Positions 26,537-38,345 of a stretch of 64,000 nucleotides of DNA are shown one piece after another. The position numbers and the translations under genes are program-made. Every line of letters begins with the position of its first letter. The stretch's first letter is position 1. The notes beneath the pieces were generated by a model that saw nothing but the letters and a program-made list of their open reading frames with translations, did no database searches and was not told where the DNA came from. This stretch comes from Centroberyx gerrardi (Eukaryota > Chordata > Actinopteri > Beryciformes > Berycidae): the NCBI RefSeq assembly GCF_048128805.1, contig NC_136010.1, forward strand, positions 21,107,480 to 21,171,479, given 5' to 3'.

Positions 26537-29500
26537 TCAGGTCTTGCTCTCCGTTATATTCTCTACAATCCCCTCCACAACCATCGTAGACTCGTACGCC
26601 CCGGTGACCAGCTGCGTTTGCTGCAGGACGTCCGATACGGTGAAGCTCTCCACCGCCTGGCCGTGCCCCAGGTTCTGGCTGGACACCACTTCCTCCATCA
26701 CCGGGTCGCCCGCCTGGATCACCACCCTCACTATGCTGCTGGGATCCAGGCCCGACACGGAGACGGACACCGGGTTCGCGGCTTCCTGGATGACGGGGTT
26801 CTCCGGGACGTAGTCCGTCTCCTCGGTGACCAGGGAGGCTTCGGCCGTTTCGGTCGCTTCGGCCTCGCTCTGGCCTTCCTCCCCTTCCTCCACTATCACA
26901 TTCCTTAGCTTCCGCTGCCGGGGGTTGTAGTTCTCAGTGCGTTTGTGGATTTGGGAGTGTCGTCGCAGGTGAGCCTGGAGGAGAAGCAGGTAGAGTTATG
27001 TGGGTGAGCGCTAGGGGCAAAGGGGGAAAACGCAGTTATCGTTCACAGCCTACCTGTCGAGTGAACTTGTAGCCGCAGTCTACACACTCAAACTTCCTCA
27101 TGCCCTTATGACGACGCAGATGGACACGGAGCTGCTCCATAGCTGGTGAGAGCACAAGGAACACCATATTTTAAGGGATTGCATTCATATTAGTGTGTCC
27201 TTGACCAGACTCCATGTTGACATTGTATAAGGTGCTGATCATGTGCTCAAAATATGTGTGCATGGATTATGGACCACTTTCTGACCCAATGTGAACACAG
27301 CCCATCAGCTGCATGGCATGTCTTACCTTTAAAGGTTTTGCCACATATGTGACAGCAGTGGGGGCGGCCCTCCTGGTGCTTGCTGGCAATATGGCGGACA
27401 AGGGGGCCTTTCTCTGTGAAGCGCTGCTCACAGAACTCGCAGCTAAAGGGACGCTCGCCCGTGTGCGTCCGGTGGTGTTTGTCTAGACTGGCTGGTATCA
27501 AAGAGACACAGAGATTAATGCAATTGTGGTAACTTGAATGAACGTGTATAAAATGCGCCGCTGTCTGACAGAGAAAGAATGACATCGTTTTCGATGACGT
27601 TAATACTGAGGGGAGTGCGGGGGGGAACACTGATACCCGGTTACCACTGGATTTGGCGTAGCATTTTATAGGAATTATCATCCCGATTGGAAAGCATCTT
27701 TGACTACTCAGATTACTTGGCTGAAACGAATTGCAGTACAAAGCTATAGTCATTTTCATAGATGATGGTAGATGGTAGGAGGATGTATTACCTTGCGTCC
27801 TGAAGGTTTTGCCACAGAGGTGACACTGGTAGGGCCTCTCACCAGTGTGTACACGCAGATGCATGTTTAGGTTGGTCTTCTGGGTGAATGCATGGCCACA
27901 GTGGTTACACACAAATGGGCGCTCATTTCTGTAAGGCAGAACAAACATAGAAACTCACTCAGGCAGTCTGGACACATTCAGATTTTCCCCTCCCTACCAT
28001 TCCTCCATACTCCCACATACGCCTTGGCCCCTCCGAGAAGTAATGGGGCTTTTTGCGCTCACATTATTAACTGTGACAGATTAACTCTCCCTTTTTCCAG
28101 ATTGTTCAAATCCTTCTGATCTGATCGAACCTGTATTATAAAGACACAGAGCCTTGTCCCACTACCTGTGAATGGCTTTGATGTGCATCTGCAGGCCGTT
28201 TCGGCTAGAGGCTCGATGGCCACACTCCTCGCACACAAACGGCTTCTCACCTCGGTGCTTGGCTGCTTCATGCACACGCAGCTCTGTCCGAGTCAAGAAG
28301 GATTTGGTGCATTGGGCACACTAGAGATAAAACATTATTTTCATAAAATCAAAACTGCAGTTAAGATAGAGTTCAAATACAAATATACACATCACCAATC
28401 AGTCAAAAAATAAATAAATAAAATAACTTACTGCATGTGGTTTGGGAAAGCCATGGATCTTGATCATGTGAATCGTCAAGTCTCTCTTGTGCATAAATTG
28501 GTCAGGACATGACGAACACTAAAAAAGATATGACACAATATCAATGCAGATTTTATTTTAAAAACAACAAACAAAACAGCTACATTTTTAGATTTATTAT
28601 AATTTTATTGTATTTTATGTTTATTATGTGTAACACATACCTTATTGGGCATATCCCCTGTGTGGGAGATAACGTGCAGGCGTAGCTCTTGTTTTCTATT
28701 AAATGTTGAGGAGCATGTCGGACAAGAGTACGTCTACAACAGCAACACAGCACAGACCCATTAACATGACAGTTTCACAGTTGACAATGAGGATAGAATT
28801 CATTGACTGCTAACTGAATTTAATCCAATATACACAAATGTAACTTGCATCAATACTGGGGACAACTGAGAGAGTTGGCTCTTTCCTCACTCACCTGCAC
28901 TCTTGCGCAGTTTCTGGACTCATGTTCCAAAAGATTCTCTTTCCTGAAGTACCTCTTTCCACACTTAAGGCACACAAACGGCTTCTCGCCCGTATGCCGC
29001 CTACAAACAGGACAAAGCAAAATAGAGGCCGTTCTTTCCACAACAATCTGGGGGGAAAATGCTGAAACTAGTCTCAGTCATACCTGTTGTGGACTTTGAG
29101 ATAGTATTTGCTTCGGAAAGCTTTGTCACAAGTGGGACAGTGGACGGAGCCCTTTTTGGAGTCTTCTTCCACAGCCTCGCCATTCTCCTTTTTGTCTGCT
29201 TTACTCTGGGCTTTGCGTCTCCTAGTTGTGGATGTGGACGGGGCTATGGAGCCGGGCTGGGCAATGGGTACATACTCCTCATCTGAGTCTTCGTTGAGCC
29301 CCTCAAAATCCCCATCGTCCTCTTCTTCATCCTCATTTGCTTGGCTAACACCATTGTCATTTATATCAATCTGGAGCTCAGCCATCTGAAAATAGCAAAA
29401 TAAACATAAACATGTAAAAATAATCACCATCTTTATCCTCCAAATCATCATCATCATCACATTTGCACTTTCTTTTGTACTTTTTTCCCATATGCTCATG

Positions 29501-30210
29501 TATTCTACCTCTGTTTCACCAGTGGGCTGAAGTGGGCTTTGACCCTCCACAGCAGCATCATAGCTTTCTTTCTCCACAGGTATAAGCAGGGCCCTCCTGC
29601 TGGCTTTCTCAGCGGGTGTAAAATCTGTGGAGGGGCTCTCACCAACCAGTCTCCTGGGGCCCTTGACTTTGCGACCGGAGCGAGTGGTAGTTGTAGCAGC
29701 AGCGGCGCTGACGGCTGTGGCAGCATCAAAGCTGGGCTCATCTTTTGTGATTGCAAGCGATGTCTCTTCTTTAACTGGACAATGAGAAGCTGTGTCTGAT
29801 GTGGACTTTTTAGGTCTCCCTCTTTTACGCTTCACAGGCACAGTCTCCGTAGAGCTTTCTGTGAACCGCTGACAGAGCGCAAGTGCTTCTGGTACACACA
29901 GGCTGGCCGCGGCACGCTGCACCTTCTCCAGGTTGACAGGATCCAGCTTCAGCTCTCCAGTGTAGACAAAGTTCAGCAGCAGTTCCAGGCCATCGTTGGG
30001 GCACTCCTGAAGGCAGACCTCCATACACGGTATGGCGGGCATGTTGGACTCTTGGAACAGTTCACTGAAACAGGCGAGGACGTTGCGATGGGCCAGGTAG
30101 ACCACCCCACCTCCCACATTCAACATGGCATCACAAAACCGCCCTACCGCCCTCTGCTGGTTCAGGGAGGACAGCACATGCTGTGCATGGCTGCTCTCCT
30201 GGGCAGGCAT
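26537..30210 (-). CDS. zbtb48: BTB and eleven-zinc-finger protein ZBTB48 (TZAP/HKR3)
   Basis: Coding exons in order of transcription are 30210-29509, 29385-29084, 29000-28895, 28733-28641, 28518-28432, 28320-28166, 27928-27792, 27491-27327, 27142-27054 and 26974-26537. All phases agree, giving 757 residues (human 688). The start is the ATG at 30210 ([10 protein letters not shown]). The BTB domain spans about residues 10-115. An AT-hook (KRKRGRPKK, 127-135) and an acidic linker follow. Eleven C2H2-type fingers run from CPTCDKAF to [17 protein letters not shown]; finger 2 ends in Cys (C2HC). After finger 11 the arm [12 protein letters not shown] is the same as in mammals. In mammals ZBTB48 binds telomeric TTAGGG through its last finger and this arm, and limits telomere length; it also acts as a transcription factor. 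The first intron donor (GTAGAA) is weaker than usual. Confidence 0.95.
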
Positions 30211-30283
30211 CCTCACACTTCAGTGTAGACTGCTGCTACATGAGGCACATGGACGTGACTGCACAGTACAGAGCTGGGATTTT
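30211..30283 (-). other. zbtb48 5' untranslated part of its first coding exon
   Basis: On the minus strand an acceptor (GACTTTTCAG) ends at 30,284, so the coding exon would begin at 30,283 with 73 nt of leader. At least one upstream non-coding exon is implied. A possible donor (GTAAAG) lies near 30,887. Confidence 0.45.
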
Positions 30284-31839
30284 CTGAAAAGTCAAAAATG
30301 TATATTTCAGTAACTGATCAAGACAATAAAAAAGTGGTCTTGTAAATTGTGTGAATTAAAATTGATATGCAGTCACATCAAATAACATAACTGACTTTGA
30401 ATCAAAAGTATAGATTTTTCTTAGGCAGTGTATTTGGTATAACACAACAACATAAATTACACCATATAGCCTATGAGGAAAATGGCTTTTGAATAAATTT
30501 GGGATATTCGAGAGCGCTTGATATCACTTAGCTATCTTGCAACTAATTGATGTTAAGTTATTCACCTTTAAGGCTGTTAAAGAGTATAAGGTTAGGTAAA
30601 GTGAGGTACACTCCCTTTGGAATATTTTCGATTACATTTTTGTCAAGCTCTGAATTTTCCATATATTATCACATTCATTATGTTAACTATTTAGAAGTTT
30701 AAATGCTTGTGTATTTTCTGGCAGATAGACTGCTGCGACTGGTTTCTTCAAATTATTGCAAACCCCTAGCTACCTCGACGTTTATTTCACAACACATATT
30801 TTTAAAGACGCTCCCTTAGCATTGTACGCACCCGACAGCAGCATTTTGAGTCTCGCAATTGCAGTATGATGAAAATTTGTTCTTTACCCTCATTTGTTGG
30901 GAAGCTGCATTCGCTTCAGTTGTTTAGTAAATAGGTTGAAAAGTAGCTAAGCTTAGCTACATGCACCTTGTTTCGAGCAGGCCCCTGAAAATTGCAAAAG
31001 GAAAAGGATGTGACGCTGTTGACTCGAGCGAACTCCGCGAAAAACGCCTATTGTCCATTATTAACCAGTTACATGCCTAGCAATAACAATAATTTTGTTA
31101 CAAACAAAAATATTCTTTCAAGCTAAATAGTTTTTGTGTTAGTTTTAATTTGATGTTAGCATAAGTTTGCTGAGATACCATGATGATATCGGATAATAAC
31201 GTTGTTGTAGCTGACTGCACTCCGTGTAAAAAATGGTCGACCATCTGGACGCGGCGTCTGTTTTCGGCTCACACATGTTAGCCAAGGTTAGCTAGCTAGC
31301 TTGTTAGCGCAGCCGGCTGTAAAAACGTGTCAATAGCTGGCCAGCTCCTTGGATTCACTTTCCGATTATAAAGGCTATCCACTCAGTATAAAGGCGAAGG
31401 GCGATCCCAGCAATTTTGCGTTGTTTTCCCAATCGGGGGGTAAGTGTTCTCCATCATGCCTGAATACAACCACGTTAGCAACTGGCTGTCTGAAGTTAGC
31501 CTCGGTAGCTTTGATAACGTTACGCCAAGTTTAACATTAACGTTACATTGTTGACTGACAGGTGGTTCCTTATTGTCAATTAATTCTAAACGTGTTGGCT
31601 ATCCTAACATTTAGTCAACGTGTGTTGACCAGGTAACTGATATTATGCGTGTTAACTTGGCTAGCTCATCAACTGCTATAGTCTGGCTATAATATCAGTC
31701 TATTAACCCTATAATCCGCATTTGTTAGGACATGTTGGTGGACATTTTAAGGTACTTTGCTACCAATGCTTCGCTCACAGAGCCAGGTTGTGATGAAACT
31801 TGTCCTCTTAAGATTTGCATCTCCCCTCTCTCTTTCCAG
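30284..31839. promoter_or_regulatory. Divergent promoter region between zbtb48 and nol9
   Basis: About 1.55 kb separates the head-to-head genes. The part at about 30,960-31,440 has more CpG than its surroundings (GACTCGAGCG, CCGCGAAAAACGCC, GACGCGGCGTC) and no strong TATA box, as expected of a housekeeping bidirectional promoter. A likely nol9 non-coding first exon ends at 31,439 (donor GTAAGTG), to be joined to the acceptor at 31,839/31,840. Start sites are inferred. Confidence 0.5.
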
Positions 31840-31898
31840 GCTCCCCCCTTTGTTTTTCATCGGCAGCACACACAAGAACAGTTGTTTATTGCAGAATC

Positions 31899-34800
31899 AT
31901 GAAGGTAAACAAACACACAAGTCAAGTCAAGGGCCATTCAAAGTCCCTGAAGTGGAAGGACGTGAGGGGCAAACGGTGCAGACCCCCCATCACCTCGTCT
32001 GAGCTCAACTCCAGCCCTGTCATGGCCACCATGATAAAGGAGCACCAGGCAGCTGTGAAGAAGAAGCCCGCTGTCAAGAGGCTGAAGAAGAAGGCCAAGT
32101 CTGTCTCTGGCTCTAAGAAAAGCACTCCTCAGCCTGGATTTAAGAAATCTCACACTCATGCTAATGGGAGCTCAGCGTTTACAATGGACAACGAATCAGA
32201 TGACTCGCAGGACTGGAAGGCCTATGCCCAGTCCATTCAGGGCAACGGTGTGGAGACCTCAGATGGCCCGGAGACCGTCAGGTCAGGTAGATTGGAGGGA
32301 GAGTCTCTCCATTACTGCGCAGAGAGAGATGATCGTCGAAACCATGCAGTACTGGTCATGCAGAAGGGTCAGGTATGTGAAGCATTACAGCTACAGACTG
32401 CATCTGTCCACATTGTGTGACAAGAAATCACAAGCTTCAGTTTCTGCATAGGCCACCACTCAATGAGTGAGATGAATCGGGCTGCTTCAGCAACTATGAA
32501 GATGTACTTTTAACATGTGTTTGTGTGATTGAACAAGTGAGTTATACTTCTCTCCTCCAGACCCTGTGTTTCCGCGGGAAGTGCTTTTTGACCTGCCTGT
32601 ACGGTCGAGTGGAAGTGATGGAGTTCACCATCGAAGAGGGCCAACAGTCATATCCGCTCTTCTCCCCTGCCTCCCATTGTCCGCTGACCATCACGGCACT
32701 GGGTAGCACCGACGACACCAGAGATGAGGGAATGGAGGCCACAGCTATCCTCCGCAAGTATCTTCCACCAGGTAAAAGCATAAGGCACCTCTGTCTGTCA
32801 CATTAGCGATTTCTTTTCTTGGTGAGCATGGTGAGCTGCTTAGTAGGAAAAGATTGTACTAGGGAACTGAACATATTTTTCTGTCCTTCTACACCTTTTA
32901 TATGCGTTTTCTCCAGCGTCGCGCAAGAAGCTGGTAAGAAGGATAAGCACAAACTCGACTGTGATCCTCCTGGAGCCTATGGAGACTTCTCTGACACGGT
33001 TTCTGTCGAGCTTCACAGATCTCAGTGAATTGTTCAGCCCGCCAATGGTGAGTTGACTGACCTTTTTTACGTGTGGCTGATGCTAATATTCACCATGTCG
33101 CAATAAATCCAACCACATTTCATTTGGAATAGGACCCGAATTAGCAGATAATCAGAAAACTAGCTGCATCATTTTTATAGGTTAATGTCGGGTTAATTTT
33201 GATAGGTTAATGTGATACTGACATGTCTGACAAAAGCTTTCCCTCCCTCCTGACTTGTAGAGTGAACTCATGTCAGCTGTGCTTGACACTCCACTCAATG
33301 GTCTGGGTATGATCCCACTGGTCAGCACCATCGAGGGCCTGTCGATGTCAAAGACCTACAGAGATGCTCTTAGTGCGGTGGTCAGCGCCTGCAGAGGTAC
33401 ACAAACACACAAAACGTTAGAAATTAGGTTTAAAATCACAAATGCCATGCACGGATTTTAGAGGCTCCATTACCATGTTTTTACTGTTTAAAACACAATG
33501 AAAACTTTTGATATTCGACGCTGCCCCGGCAACTTATTGGAGACGTGTCATTCATTAATTTATAGGGGACATGGATGGTTGTGCGGTGATCCTTGTATGT
33601 GGGACTAAGAATGTGGGCAAGTCAACGTTCATCCGCACCCTCATCAACACCTTACTAAATCAGTAAGTTCTCATCTTGTTAACATGAATAGGGCGCACAT
33701 TTTGCACATCATGTATATCATCATGTAAATTCACGTATCTGCTTCTCATTGGTATATACAGTATTGCATGTATATTGATATTTTTATAATGTTTTTTTAT
33801 TTTTTTATTTTTTGGTATATTTTTATATTGTACATATTTGCATTCATTTTTTCTTTGCTTCAGTAAGTTCTAATGTTGTTTTGCACATTCTAATAGCGCA
33901 GTCCCTACTTTTCGCTATGCGTTTCATTCATACATGATTCTACTTAACATGTTCCAGTGTTGAAATTGGTTTTTATAACCCCGTTTGCTATATCCTTGCT
34001 TATAGTCTATTTTTCTGTTTATCTTCTATTTTTTTTTTTTTTTTCTTAGTATCATTAAATTTTCATCTTACGACAGCAAAGCAGTGTGGTATACATGGGA
34101 GTGCTTTTGGTATTGACATGGTGGTATGCTCTGATGTTTTCAAAGTAGGCTAAGTGTGTGTGTGTTGTGTGTGTGTGTGTGTGTCTGTTTGCAGCACAAC
34201 TAGTATAGATTACTTGGAAGCTGACCTGGGCCAAACAGAGTTTACCCCTGCCGGCTGTCTGTCTTTGTCTACTGTCAGAGAGCCACTTCTGGGTACGCTG
34301 CGTCCTCCCTGTTACTTCACATCACTTCTTTATCCTGTTAATTAAAACATAGATTCTTTTTACTTTATCCCATCATTTTTTACAATTATATCATTTTATC
34401 ATGTGTTACTATCTTTTTATCTTTTAGTGCCTTCTTGACTTGTTTTAATATGAGTGTGATGTTCGCTGTTATTAGATTGTTAAAGCAGTTTTCCAAAAGT
34501 GCTATACAAAGCATTAATTATTGTTAATACACAACCTCTTTATAGATGGTGCCAGAGTATCTGTCAATATTTCTGTCGGAGATATATATATATTTTTTAG
34601 CTTATATGTCTGTACTATTTGTGTGGGAGGGAAGAAGTAGGAGACTTATGTTGAGTTATTTTCCAGGTCCTCCTTTCACACACCAGCGCACACCAGACCA
34701 CATGATCTACTATGGCCAGTCGTCATGCGAGTTGGACTTGGACCGCTACCTGGAGTCCCTCAAGTCCTTATGGCGCCAACGCTCCCAGAGCAGAGAGACC

Positions 34801-37607
34801 CCCATCATCATCAACACCATGGGCTGGGTCAAAGGTCAGCTCTGCCCCCTTCCATGAACAGCTAAAAAAAATGGGTAACTTCATCTTTTTGTAAACAATT
34901 CCTAAGCATGTGTTTGTCCTGGCTTTCCACAGGCTTTGGATTCCAACTGCTGGTGGACATGATCCGCTTCTTCCCCGTCTCGCATGTAGTGCAGCTCGGT
35001 CACGGTGGGTCCACCCAGTGTCCCGCCCTCACCCCAGAGTTTCTGCGGACAGCACATGGGTGCCAGACACACCCGCCTGCCCAGACTGCTCTGGACGAGT
35101 TTACAGAGAGCCACAGCCCCCCCAGAAGCTACGTTCACATCATCGTACAATCAGACTTTCAGGGAGTAGGACGCCAAGGAACAGCGTAAGTATTCCAACC
35201 ACTTCCTTATGTTGGCATGAACATTTGAAAGCTTTCATTATTCCAAACCACTAGCTCTCTTATTGGCCACCATTCCCTTTGTGATAAGCCAGTAGAGTAA
35301 AGACTGACAGATGATCCCAGCCTGAAAATATGAATATCTTGCAAACAAAGATCTGTAGTTGGTTTAGGCTACACTCAACGTTGATGATATTCCATAATGA
35401 TTTATGCTTTTACAGTGTTATTATTGGTTCTTAGACTCAGGTTCACTCCTGCCCTCATTACAGTATCAGTTCCAGTAATTGTTACAGAAAGAATGGATTT
35501 TATTTGAAGATTTATATGGTGATATATGGGCAGTCATGCTATAATTGCAGTTGTATTAGGATTGTTTTGTTTTTGTTGTTTTATTGTAATTACATTTTTT
35601 TGCTGTGGGGGGCACTGCAGCCAAAGTAATGTAAAGGCAACACTGTTTTATGCCATATTTACTTTAATTTTGTAATGAAAGTCTTCACGTTTAACTTATG
35701 TAAGCTATACATAGGAGAATAAAGCAGATGTTTAGTTAAAGTAAATTTGTGTGTGTGGGTGCATGTGTGTCCTCTGGTGTGTGTTGCATCTGACAGGAAA
35801 CACCAGCGCACTAATGAGCACAGAGAGCTGTCGCTGCTGGCCTACCTCAGTCAGATGCAGTCTCCTGACCCAGGCCCCGTCAGACCACTACACTGCCTCA
35901 CCCCGTACCAGGTACATGAGAAGGCTGTGCTTTCAGCTGTGTGAGGTGGTCTTGATATGGAGTCCCAGAAAAATGTTGGATTTTCCCAAGGGTGGCACTG
36001 TAGCAATGAATTGAAAAGCCTGTAAGAATGCCTGTTTGTGCTTCATATTCATATTTTGTACACATGTGTAATTCACTATTAGAAAGAAGTTTCCTAAAGA
36101 CCTACAAGCTACTCCCATTAGATTAAAAAAAAATTCTTCCACAATGGGAATTTTAAGTGTGTCACTAACTGGCCCAAAGAGGGAACTGCATCTTTTGCAC
36201 AAAGACTGTAACTGTAGACTTACTCTTTTTTTTTTTTTCCTCAATCTCTTATGCATAATCCAATTTCATTTTTAATTTCCCCTATAGGTTCCCCAGTCAG
36301 CGGTGGCTGTAGGTGTGACCCATTGCGAGGTGGCTCCCAGTCACATGCTTTACGCTGCCAATGCCAGTCTGGTGGGGCTGTGCTGCCTGGGGGAGAAAGT
36401 AACGAGTAGGGGAGGCCCGGTCCTGCTCTCCCAGGCACCCATCTGCCCATGTGTGGGCTTTGGTACGTATCCTGCCTGACTTTTGTGTGGGCATAAGTCA
36501 TCTTTCACTCCTCACCACCGAATGAATCTTCAAATGAATGCGCTTTGATCCTCAAAGTGATCGCTCTTTGTGGATTAAGTGATTGAAGTTGTATGGAATG
36601 TAAAGATTCAGCGTTGGTAATTGTTGTGTGTTGTGGTCTGTTCTGCTAGGTGTGCTTCGAGGTATTGACATGGTGCGAGGTCTGTACTTCCTGCTGACCC
36701 CTGTGGATCCCTCCATCCTTCGGAAGGTCAACTGTCTCCTCCTGGGAGCCATTTCGCTACCGTCCTGCATCGTCATAACACAGGTCAGAGGGCAGCTCTT
36801 TCATTTCTTACACAGTACACTGTAAACCAGGGTTGATTCATAAATTCATGAATTGAATTGAGAGTGCATGGTAAATTCCAATTACTCGAATTGGAATTGG
36901 ACCCAGCTTTAATGAAAAGAGTTGGAATTGCATTGGAATGACAGGAAACAGAATTTGATTCCATGAAATTCCACTTCTAAGAGAGGTTGTCTTGACTTGC
37001 TAAACATTATAAATCAAACATTATGAATCAAATAAAAGACAGTTAAATAAATCAAATACATTCAATCATAATGTATGTATTATGATTACATGTTACCACC
37101 TGAAAGAAACCTTTAACATTTTATGATATCCAGTATTGATAATGTATAACACTATGTGTAATCTCAGATATGTGGTAAGAAAAAAACAAAAAACATGTTA
37201 TTTCACTGAATTTCACTGAATTAAATTCCTTCCGAAATTTCAATTCTGTTTCCTGTAGGTTTTCTCAAATTCCAATTCCTCAGTTGAATTGAAATAGATG
37301 AGTTAATTCATGAATTGATCCCAACCCTGTTGTAAACACACAGGAGAATGTACTACTTGTCACCTTCCTGTTCTGTCAAAAAGCTATTCTATTACCTTTA
37401 TATATTAAACTTGACTAGCACACGAACAGATATTTGTCCCAAGCCTCCTCATGCAGTGATTTATGGTTCCTTCTGTCTCTGTTGCAGCCGGGCTTTGAGG
37501 GAGAGATGCCCTACGTCACCACAGACTACAGTTTTGATCTCACTGGGGCAGGAAAGCTGCGCGTCTTCAAGGGATTGGCGAGGCCTGGTCAAATCGGGAT
37601 GCGCTGA
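31899..37607 (+). CDS. nol9: Polynucleotide 5'-hydroxyl kinase NOL9
   Basis: Coding exons are 31899-32372, 32561-32771, 32917-33047, 33261-33396, 33566-33662, 34195-34292, 34667-34834, 34933-35185, 35797-35911, 36288-36462, 36650-36783 and 37488-37607. All junctions keep phase, giving 703 residues (human 702). The N-terminus is basic with a likely nuclear/nucleolar signal (KKKPAVKRLKKKAK, 54-67). The kinase domain has Walker A GTKNVGKST (330-338), the DYLEADLGQTEFTP motif (355-367), GPPFTHQRTP, and INTMGWVKG near 432-439. C-terminal segments LTPYQVP, CRGID-like LRGIDM and PYVTTDYSF match mammalian NOL9. The family (yeast Grc3) phosphorylates 5'-OH RNA ends and works with LAS1L in the nucleolus to process ITS2 during 60S ribosome assembly. 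Confidence 0.95.
33664..34194 (+). other. nol9 intron with T-rich stretch and short TG repeat
   Basis: The intron between exons ending 33662 and starting 34195 is T-rich (including a T-run near 34,030) and carries a TG microsatellite (about 34,154-34,186) directly before the acceptor. No other gene is seen. Confidence 0.7.
35186..35796 (+). other. nol9 intron, no other feature seen
   Basis: GTAAGT donor and TCTGACAG acceptor. AT-rich sequence with a short TG-rich patch near 35,745-35,785. Confidence 0.7.
36828..37329. mobile_element. Palindromic MITE in nol9 intron (Angel-like or hAT-like)
   Basis: The left end CAGGGTTGATTCATAAATTC is mirrored at the right by GAATTGATCCCAACCCTG. The interior is rich in GAATT/AATTC units, so most of the element can fold on itself. 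Flanking octamers CTGTAAAC (left) and TTGTAAAC (right) differ at one base and look like an 8-bp target duplication, typical of hAT-type insertion. The AATTCC-rich palindrome recalls the fish Angel elements. There is no ORF. It sits in the intron 36784-37487. Confidence 0.7.
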
Positions 37608-38345
37608 CATTTTGTACACAACAACATCTGTTTTTTCTGTCGACCGGCTTGTCACACCAAGCCGGGATTGGCCTTTGAATGTGCAGAACTGAGGTTGAGT
37701 GGGAGGATGTTTTTTTTTACTTCAAGGTTCAGTCTGACAGAGTGGCCGATATTACAGACTCTGCTGGAGGCGGCCTGCTCCTTCTGTCAGTGGACTTCAG
37801 TTGGACATGCTCTGCTGTTCTCACCATGTCCAACACCCTGCTGAGTATGTTTCTGACAGCGGCGTCAAGTAGTTTTGAGTTTCTGTGCTTTCTATCACAC
37901 GGACAATAATATCATAACTTGCAGTTAAAGCTCTTGTTTGATGTCTTTTCCTGGTAGGTGACATTCCAAAGCCGACGTTGAATACATAACGTGTCAAAAT
38001 ATTAAATGAGAAATGACTTTTGTTGAGTTTGTGCTTTTCTTGTCATTGACTCTAGCCTGTCTGAAGACCAATGTGACTGGTGGTCGTTTTTAAGCTTTGT
38101 TACAAGCGTTGTTTCTTTCGCAATTAAACTTGACAAAATGATGAATCGTCGTACAATCATGCATCAACAATTGTACATATCATACATACCATGGCCATCG
38201 AACCTGCTCATATAGTCTGTTTATAGTCGGTTTATCTTTGACAGCTGGATTATTGATATGATAAAATGTCCACTGCCAAGACACTTCGCTCTGTTTCTGC
38301 TTACATTCAACATTAAAGTAAATAAAAGTGCAAGGCAGAGTTTAG
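37608..38345 (+). other. nol9 3' untranslated region with AATAAA
   Basis: The sequence after the stop is non-coding. The clearest poly(A) signal is AATAAA at 38,321-38,326 (AAAGTAAATAAAAGTGC). A further AATAAA lies near 38,644, so the true end is uncertain. Confidence 0.45.

Noticed and set aside
26463..26908. Plus-strand frames of 116-133 residues
   Set aside because: Shadows of the final zbtb48 exon on the opposite strand, which has clear homology.
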